NCBI GenBank assembly: GCA_963693285.1
Contig: OY848931.1
Span: 997,001-1,061,000 of the forward strand
DNA from: Xestospongia muta
Lineage: Eukaryota; Porifera; Demospongiae; Haplosclerida; Petrosiidae
Direction of reading: 5' to 3'
DNA: 64,000 nt
Below, piece by piece: positions 56,318 through 64,000 of the stretch (positions are counted from its first letter, which is position 1; the number at the start of each line of letters is the position of its first letter). The position numbers and the translations under genes were made by a program. A model generated the notes under the pieces. That model searched no databases. It saw nothing but the letters and a program-made list of their open reading frames with translations, and was not told the origin of the DNA.

Positions 56318-58250
56318 TTAGGTTAATTTGGCAGTTATGTATTGTAATAGTGTAGTTCTTTTTTTGGCTTTGACAATGTCTAAGTGGTACTGGTTCAACA
56401 TAGTCCACATCTGACTCACAGTAACTTTATTAGATAATATTAAATTGTGAAGTGTATTCAACTCTTCTTGAAGTTCTTGTTTATCAAAAGTAAAATAAAC
56501 AACATCTCTCTTGGCAACAGAAGCAGCCATCCATTGTAGTAAAGCTTTAAGATGAGGCTCACCTCCAAATGCACCACATCCCCAGTTGCCAGTAGCAACA
56601 GCCATAAGCTGTCCACAAGGTGTTGATGTGCCCTCTCCCATAAACCCACAGTATGCTTTATTTAATTCTCGACTCATGTTACTGGGATGATACTGGATGC
56701 CTTTCCCACGAAACACGAGTGCATCAATGGCAACAATGTGAACTTGCTTTCTTTGCCAATCATCGCATAGGGTATCATCAATATGGTCACCATCCCATTT
56801 AAATGTAGCAGCGTATCCTTTATATTGGCTATATTGCTCTGCCCCTATCATCAGTAGGCTCTCATTGGCATCCAACTCCTCTGTGAATAACCTTGACACT
56901 ATCAGCTCAGGACAAATGAGAAATCGGATCTCCTCTTGAACACACCCTTGTCCCAGTACACCACCTCCTATGTACATGTTTGCAAAGTCAACTTGTAACA
57001 TACCACTGCCATCATCTTCAATAGTACCCTGCGAAGTAACATGGAGTTTTGAGAACAAATGATGACATTGTACCCAGTCTGGTGGCTGGGAACAAACTTG
57101 ACGTGTAAACGTCAATGTACCAGTTGGCATGGCACTTACTACACGTCGAAAATAGTTTAATAAACAGTGAAGTTTATTCATCTTTCTGTTGTCAACGGGT
57201 GCAGCACAGAAGAGAGTATTGAAATTAATAGTTGGGTAGTTTGAATATTCAGAGTGTGGACCGGTTGTATTTCTACGCGGAAAAGTGCAGAAAAATGCAT
57301 TTGCTAACAGACAAGCAATTTGTTGTTGACTAAGAGTAACCGAGTAGGACTGTTGTTTATGAAGCAAGGGAATAGCATGTGTAACCACTTGTGGTAAACT
57401 TAATGCTAAATCAACCATTTTGGGCAGCACATTCTGGAAGAAAGTTTTGCTTTCATTGACATCAACATATTCTGTGAAATAACAATGTAATGCTCTAAAC
57501 TGCCATTTACTAGCAAACCGTGAATTATAACTCAATATAGCCTCTTCCAAATCAAAGGAGCTTATCATTGGTTTTTTAAGTGCTTGTGTAATAAGATGCC
57601 ATTTTTTCTCTAGCTTAGAACTTCCATGTGATCCTACAGGATATAGACACTGACTAGAACATGGCATTCGGACATGATTGCTATCCCAGACATCCTTAAA
57701 TGTGGGTGGGACAGGTATAGGAAGGGAACCAGGTTTTTTGGCGAGTGTTATTGTTACACAGTGAGCTAGAGAGGACTTGAGATGAGACAAAATTGGGTAA
57801 GCTGATGGTCCAAAGCAGAGATCACTCAAAGGCGAGCAACTCCATACTGACTGTGGTTGGTTTTGTTCATAGTCAATAGAGAAAGTTAATGTTGGTGACT
57901 CAGGTGAAGGAGATTCACTGATGTGGGTGTGGTCAGTGAGACTATCATCTTTACATGTTGTTGTACCCATATGATTGTACTCATCTATAACGATATAAAA
58001 TATAATGTAACCAAGAGTGTTAAAATTATTGTAAAATTTTATGAAGGTGAATGGTTTATTCACCTTTATTCCCTGTTAAATCAATGACATCATTACTGTC
58101 CAAGGACTCTGTGTATTGAGAATCACTTTGATTTAGATCACTAGTGGAGGAAGATCCTTTATTGAACATTTCAGTCAAAGTTGCTTGTCTGCCACCACTC
58201 CCAGAGGCTACTTTGGGTCGTTTAGATTCTAATACATCATCAGAATCCAT
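56318..58250 (-). CDS. PARG: poly(ADP-ribose) glycohydrolase
   Basis: Hydrolyses poly(ADP-ribose) chains in the nucleus and cytoplasm. Two exons: 58250-58064 and 57984-56318; about 617 residues. The catalytic signature is LQVDFANMYIGGGVLGQG followed by CVQEEIRF, with both catalytic Glu. Also LLANAFFCTFPRRN, GTEQYS-like GAEQYSQYKGYA, VAIDAL, ELNKAYCGFMG and AVATGNWGCGAFGG. N-terminal KRPK is a candidate nuclear signal, followed by QATLTEMF, which resembles the degenerate PCNA-box of human PARG. Almost the whole enzyme is in one 1.67-kb exon, unlike the intron-dense neighbours, which suggests intron loss. Exon 2 is entered through a good acceptor, so the frame's upstream Met is not the start. 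Confidence 0.95.
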
Positions 58251-58456
58251 AATTATTTATTATTATTGATTTTATATTTTAATGGTAACGCCCACATTGT
58301 AAAAAAATTAACCACCCACGCAAAAAGGTGGAGCTGCTTTTATTGATAAATAGGATTTCATAATACAAGAGGAAAATATAAAATAAGTGATAAATGGATT
58401 AAAAAAAGGCTAAGCTATAAATATGTCCTATTAAAACCTGCACCTGTGTGCCCTCT

Positions 58457-59843
58457 CTAATGGAATTTTTCGGGTGCTGCAGTATATGATGATAAGTCTG
58501 TATAGGAAGGACTCTCAAATAAAACCTTGTAGTCATCACAGTGTGGATTAATAAAAACTGTGGGTGGAGTTTTAGCAGCGTTTCTTTTTTGAGTGGCTTT
58601 TTTCCGTTGCCTATAACAAAAGACATAGTCACTTTATTTATACATATTATTACATGTAGAAAAATCTATGATATTAACACCACTACTGCTTCAATTAAAC
58701 AAAAAACCTGTTGATTCTTTACTTGGATCGGTACCTGTAAACAAGGATGGCCATCACTAGAATAATGAGTCCAATAATTGACAATACTAGGAAAAAGACA
58801 AGATTAGTTGAATTGTTCGGGTCATTGCTGTCCTTATTATCTGCTACTAAAGTATCTGCTTGTGTTGTTTGTTCAGTAGTATCAACTATAGTTGTTTTCT
58901 ATAAGAGAATCAAATATACCATTATACTAAGGCAGGAAATGACACCAATTAAGTCAATTATTTTTAATTAATTGACAACTCAACCATTAATATTTCATAT
59001 TATACTAACCTCTGTAGCTTCACTTGGTGTAGTAGACTTAGTCTGGACTGTTGTTGCATCATCAGTACCAAGAGTAGGCTCTGTGGTGCCAGGTGGAGTA
59101 GTTGTAATAACAGGAGGTGTGTCACCAGGTGCTGCAAATAATGAATAAAGCATATCGTAGAGACTTGAAGCCTCATGTATTCTGTCTTTGTCTCTTTTGA
59201 TTTAAGTGGTGTTTACTACAGATCTAAAATTGGTTTCTTTCTAATTGTTCGTTACCTGTGAAACAGCAGGTGTAGTCTACTTTGAGGTACTTATTGTTAT
59301 GACAATGGTAGAAAACCTATCAAATAAAAGAAACGTAAATAAGAAGGTTCTTTATTGTTGTATTAAATCTTTGACTTTTCCATTTGACTTACGTTTGCTG
59401 TGTATAGTGTTAAGCCTTTAGTATTGCATCTAGTGCTTGCAATGTCTGTCCATTCATCTCTTGTCTTGCAGTTCAATACATTAGTCCCCTCAGATACACT
59501 TATACACAAATCTACAAAAAAGAGATGAAATTATTTTGTTTACATCTCTGTTGAAATACACCCTAACTTACCACTGTCTTTGCCAGTGTCTTCTATGTCC
59601 ACGCACATCGCCACTGGTACTTGAAGTAACTTTTTGTGAGCTATCACTCGACATGTTTGACCTTCAGAACATGGCATAGTCTTGCATGGATTAAACTCAA
59701 TATCTATTTCTAAGCCACCATTTTGAGTGTGGCAGAATCCAACCAGTGCTGCTATTACAACAAAGAACTATATAAGAGAGAAGACAAGAAGCTGCAATGC
59801 ATTATGAGTGTTTGTGTATACAACTAACAAAGAGCTCCTTCAT
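58457..59843 (-). CDS. unrecognised type I membrane protein with Cys-rich ectodomain and Thr-rich stalk
   Basis: Exons: 59843-59829, 59767-59572, 59511-59393, 59316-59256, 59131-59010, 58898-58735, 58620-58457; about 280 residues. Signal peptide MKELFFFVVIAALVGFCHTQ. The ectodomain has about twelve Cys, beginning NPCKTMPCSEGQTCRV, a follistatin-like or EGF-like spacing, and continuing DLCISVSEGTNVLNCKTRDE and DYTCCF. Next is a Thr/Pro/Ser-rich stalk (TTTPPGTTEPTLGTDDATTV) suited to O-glycosylation, one N-glycosylation site (NNST), a membrane span (VFFLVLSIIGLIILVMAILV) and a cytoplasmic tail starting YRQRKKATQKR with several Tyr (DDYKVLFESPSYTDLSSY). It could be a surface receptor or adhesion protein. 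I cannot assign a family. Each exon boundary is supported by phase. Confidence 0.75.
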
Positions 59844-60200
59844 GGCTGCACTTAGTACTTGGTTGGCACCGCCCCTTCTTACCACCACTCAAAAAACACT
59901 TAGGTAAAATAGTTAATCGCCTTCAAAGAGACGTCGCCTTTCAAAACAGAAACTTTGCAATGTCAAATCAATTTAATTAGGCGAGCTCGTAGTAGACTTC
60001 TTTGACACTGCACAACCTGGTAAACTAGATGTCAACACAAATGTTGCACAACTTGCAAATATGATAATTATCTATAAATCTAGAGGGCGGAGTGACACGT
60101 GCCTCATGTTATAAGAAGAGACTTGAAGCCATCTTGCCAAGCAGTGTCAATTTTAGTTAGCAGGAGTATATAATAGTTGATAGAGAAAGTTGGAAACGGA
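59844..60200. promoter_or_regulatory. divergent promoter region between the membrane protein and GATA factor
   Basis: 357 bp between opposite starts. It has a CACGTG at 60096-60101 (GACACGTGCC), TCTATAAATCT at about 60071 as a possible TATA-like element, and AGTATATAATAG just before the GATA start. Likely core promoter for GATA; not confirmed. Confidence 0.4.
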
Positions 60201-63200
60201 ATGCAGAGCATTGAAGACAGTCTTCCACGCTCTCTTGGCTCAAATAGTACTTTAGAGCCTAATAAACCAGCAGTTCAATTACCGACTATTTGCTATCCAC
60301 CTGGTATAGCTCAACCACTCCTTCTCGACTCTCAGCAGCTCCGGCCTAGAACCCCCTACAACTTGCAAGGTGTCCAGTACAGGACAACGACATTTACTCA
60401 GTTCCAAGTTGCACAGACAACTTTTCGCTATCCACCGACACCTCCAGTAGATATCAGTGAGAATATGTTGCCTTCACAGCAACAGCAAACTTGCGAGGCT
60501 CCAGCCCTCTCCCACATGAACTATGCAGCTAGCGCAGACGCAACTGCCTCGACAGACAAGACTGGATTCCCTTCTCTTCCAACTCCTCCCGACCTAGTTC
60601 CTATCTCCGAGATAGACTCTTCCAGCATGTCGCCCCAAACTTGCAAAAACTCTACATTCTATTATCCAGCTGTAAAACAGCAGTGGCAGCATCAATCTTC
60701 AGATATCTCTGATATAAACAACACTCAATGCCTTAATACTCCAGCTCAGATGTGGCCTGGATCTGAGTCTACAACACCTCCATCTTCATCCCTGCTTCCA
60801 ACTTTTCAGCAACCATCAACTGGAGGACTTTGTACATCAATGCAGCAAGCATACTTTTTCCAGCTGCCTCAACTCAATCAATATGGAGATGGTACGTTCA
60901 TTTAGCAAACAATGTCATATGATTTTGTTTATGATACAAACATGTGTAATAAAACAACTAGTGTTAATGTTGATCAAAGAATCCAGGCCATGTTTACTCT
61001 GCTTGTTAAGGGCTGAACTGTTTGTCTCTTTGGCTGTAGGTCTAATATTACAATTTAGTGATATTCATAACTTTGTTTAGATATGTCATTCAATGTTTAA
61101 TAGATTTCCCAGCATCAAGAGATGCAAAGTGTTGCGCCTCATTGAGTTTTGTAATGGGTGTTACACGATTGTACCGCCTCTAGCAATTGTGACTCAGAGG
61201 TTTGGACCACTGGGCTGGAACATTTTGGGGCGTTTTAACACAGTAGACTATGAATGTGTTTTAGGAGTTGTTTGTGCCTCCAGCTATAAAAGACCAGTAA
61301 TGTTAAGTAGCCACTTAAATTATCTTTAAGTCCACTTTAGTTGAGTGGCCTCTTGTACAAAGTAACTCACCAGATCAGCTGATATGCCCTGCCCTTGCTT
61401 TCTATGAAGACGTACAGCTGCAAACATCACACAAAACATGTTACCCACTAATAGTGTTGTATGTAAGAAACTAGAGTAACCAGCAGCTGACATTTAAATT
61501 TGAGCCAGACATGCAGAAATGTGACCAATACATCTAGTCAAGAGTATAGTCTGCCCCATAAGCAACCCTTAGTCCAGTAACTAGTATTATTATTAGAGTC
61601 TAGTGCTTATAACACCTGCTGTACTATATACATGAGTGACTTTAGCACTGAAGTGGGTCTTTAAAACCTGCTGTACACTATATCATCACTGCTGATGTGT
61701 GGAGATGTTGCTTTAGCCCATCTAAAATGCCTAAACTCCTAATCCCTCCCTGTGCATACCAGACACTCAACCAGCCCATATTATAGCTTATATTAGTGCT
61801 TTGTAGGCTAGTGTTTAACCACTACAAACCCCTCCTTGGAAGCCATTGTTTGTCTGGTGAGCTAGGGTTGGGATCCATCGAATAGCTCAGTTACTACTCA
61901 CTCCACTCTACACACTAAGAGTCTGGTTAACACTGTTAGGTATCTGTGTTTGTAAACCAGCAGCTGCTTTGCTTGCATAGGCCTTATAGTAATGTAGTTA
62001 TAATTGAGGTTAAGTTTTAACGTGATGGTTTTTTGTTTACATATTGGACATTGAGTGTCTACTAGATCAAATTTTTGTTACAATAATTGGCTACTTAAAA
62101 ACTTACATTTCATCTTAAATATAACACTTTGTGCAGTAATTGTGGCAACATCCTTTTATTGATATTGTTATTTTCTTTTAGTTTATCCTTACTCTGCTCA
62201 TGGTATTCCTCGTCAATGCAACAACTGTGGCTCTAGTAACACTCCTCTTTGGCGTCGAAATTCTGAGGGGCACTACCTCTGTAATGCATGCGGGTTGTAT
62301 TACCGAGTTAACGGGACCAACAGACAAGGCAATCAGAAGAAGAAGGTTTGTGATGATGACATACAATATTGTTGTGTGGAAATGTAAATAAAGAAAGATA
62401 AGGGATCCAGTAGTGAAAGTATAAACAAAATGATAAGAGCATAAGTGGTTTAAATGAGGTCATTTTCAAACCAAACAATAATTGATAACGTGATGCAACT
62501 TCGTTGGGAAACACTTCTAATGTATATGGATAAATCAAGCTATCCCAAGTGTAGCCATAACAGGCTGGCATCTGCATGCTATGAACATGATCCACAGATT
62601 TGCAGCTGTTTCATGTTTTGTGGTTATTTACAGGTGAAAGAGTTTGTATGTTTGTCTCTATCTATTAGCCATTCAAGTTCAATGCCTTGTCACAACATTA
62701 CTGTTTATTGTTAGTTGTCAACAGTCTCTCTTTCTCTCTCTGTATATATATAGGCTACACTCAAATCTATGAATAATAAGTGCTCTAACTGTGGCACAAC
62801 CAAAACTGTGCTTTGGAGAAGACTGGAGAATGGTGATCCAGTATGTAATCCCTGTGGTTTATACTACAAACTGAACGGGGTAAGCAGTAAGCATATTGAC
62901 ATTACTAGTGTTTATCTTAACTGCATTGTTGGTAACCACTTAATAGTTAAGTATAATAGGTAAGGTTCTAGGGTCAGGTTTGACCTCTAAGTAAAGGAGG
63001 AGCTTCAATCAATAATTGTATTCACTCTCTACTTGCAAGAAGGGGAGGAAACTTCCATATATGGGCATTTGATGGAAGTCTTATTTTGTTACTATTTTAG
63101 AACACGGCTATTGTGGACATGATTGTTTAATGTAACATACCCATATATGGAAGATCCATAGTGACTCTTTAGAACTGAAGTCTTGTGACTTTTAAAAAAA

Positions 63201-64000
63201 CAATGTAGTTCTCAGTGGCTCAAATAGTAAGGTGGAGCTTATAACAGTTGTTATCATAATATTAGTGAGTGTTTTAGTTCAAGTGGTTTAAATGGGGATT
63301 CCTGCACTTCAAGGAGTATTACCATAATTGTAATGGTAATCTGATTAATTAATACATCCTACTTCCTGTAGTTTAGTTACTCTTTCCCCTCTCTCTCTTT
63401 CAGGTTGCTAGACCCAAATCTCTATGCAAAGATACAATTCAAACTCGCAATCGAAAATCTAAAAATGACCCTACCAAAAAGACCAAGTCGAATAAGAAAA
63501 TTAGCTCTGCTTCAAGTCCCATTGGTATGTGTTCATCGGGTACATCCTGCATACCATCGACTCTTAGTCTGATTACATCAACGGGGGGACTACCTCTCCA
63601 ATCAACAGCCGAGGGATGTATGTTAGGATATGATAATCCTAGTATTAGTACAATAAGTACTAGCAGTCATAACTATCCAGTGGCCACATCATCTTTAACA
63701 CATTACAATTCATCAACACCTAGTTTAGATTATACTGGTTATGGCCAACCAACAACTTGTTCTTCCTACAACTACATGTCACCACCTGAAACAAAGATCC
63801 AAGTGCCTGATATGAGGCTCCCTCCCGTCCCACAACCCTCTCCTCCTTCTTATTACTCTCCTCCAGCTGCCATGCAGGTTCCTGTCGAAGGTACAATTAG
63901 CACAGCTGACTGTCATTATAATTATTATACGTATGGTGTTTCCCCATCGCCCTCTCATCCGCAAACATCACCCCTCTCCTCTCAGCACTCTTCCCCAATA
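60201..64000 (+). CDS. GATA: two-finger GATA transcription factor, C-terminus beyond the window
   Basis: Sequence-specific activator binding WGATAR. Exons: 60201-60891, 62182-62345, 62754-62879, 63404 to the window end, still open. The first ATG in context is 60201; the frame is open a little upstream without ATG. Exon 1 encodes a 230-residue Pro/Gln/Ser/Thr-rich activation region. Finger 1 is [15 protein letters not shown]...CNACGLYY; finger 2 is [15 protein letters not shown]...[12 protein letters not shown], followed by the basic tail [18 protein letters not shown] that contacts DNA. Finger 2 has CNPC where animal GATAs almost always have CNAC. The exon structure (one finger per exon) matches animal GATAs. 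The C-terminal part is Ser/Thr/Pro/Tyr-rich. Intron 1 (1.3 kb) shows no other gene. An alternative donor exists at GTATGT (63523). Confidence 0.95.

Noticed and set aside
57985..58063. N-terminal extension of the large PARG frame (starting MNKPFTFIKFY)
   Set aside because: This is intron sequence: a clear acceptor at 57985 joins in phase to exon 1 at 58064.
60177..60200. Upstream extension of the GATA frame
   Set aside because: The frame begins with TTG; the first ATG is at 60201.

Overview
This is a eukaryotic, metazoan, nuclear window. It is A+T-rich and gene-dense, with many short GT-AG introns (often 40-100 bp), dinucleotide tracts inside introns, and divergent gene pairs sharing very short promoters. 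Every recognisable gene is an animal-type gene. The compact intron-rich structure and the gene set (two-finger GATA factor, SH2-C1-RhoGAP chimaerin, PRAS40-like protein, CYP39-like P450) suggest an early-branching animal, most likely a demosponge of the Amphimedon type. The lineage is inferred from gene style, not from a database match.

Layout. 1-588: fold-back repeat. 588-2720 (+): papain-type cysteine protease, 5' exons not found. 3145-4462 (+): decayed, intron-retaining copy of the same gene. 4579-8379 (+): PRAS40/Lobe-like mTORC1 regulator. 8484-11936 (+): MTO1, mitochondrial tRNA modification. 12052-14613 (-): CYP39A1-like P450, sharing a 50-bp promoter with KRR1 (14664-16341, +). 16530-20342 (-): UBXN4/erasin, divergent from chimaerin (20670-25291, +). 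25468-28652 (+): Twinkle, the mitochondrial DNA helicase. 28653-31851: gene-free DNA and a second copy of Twinkle's last exon. 31852-35083 and 36715-40324 (-): two complete tandem GABA transaminase genes. 40560-41969 (-): unrecognised gene, with a remnant after the first ABAT. 42432-44366 (-): calumenin/reticulocalbin. 44797-51404 (-): three phosphatidylserine synthase genes, the last two shortened. 51664-55328 (+): NAP1-like histone chaperone. 56318-58250 (-): PARG. 58457-59843 (-): unrecognised type I membrane protein. 60201-64000 (+): GATA factor, running off the window.

The genes do not form one pathway. Three or four products are mitochondrial (MTO1, Twinkle, both GABA transaminases) and several act in the ER or on membranes (UBXN4, calumenin, PTDSS, P450). 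Local duplication is the main theme: the protease, the Twinkle-exon/ABAT/gene-X/calumenin-end block, and the PTDSS cluster are at three different stages, from decayed copy to intact paralogue.

The most interesting observation is the PTDSS cluster. The two shortened paralogues keep the histidine and the acidic segments that carry the active site. They lack exactly the two segments whose human counterparts hold the known feedback-inhibition and Lenz-Majewski positions (R95; L265/P269). All exon boundaries were read by eye from splice signals, reading frame and protein similarity, so small boundary errors are possible.
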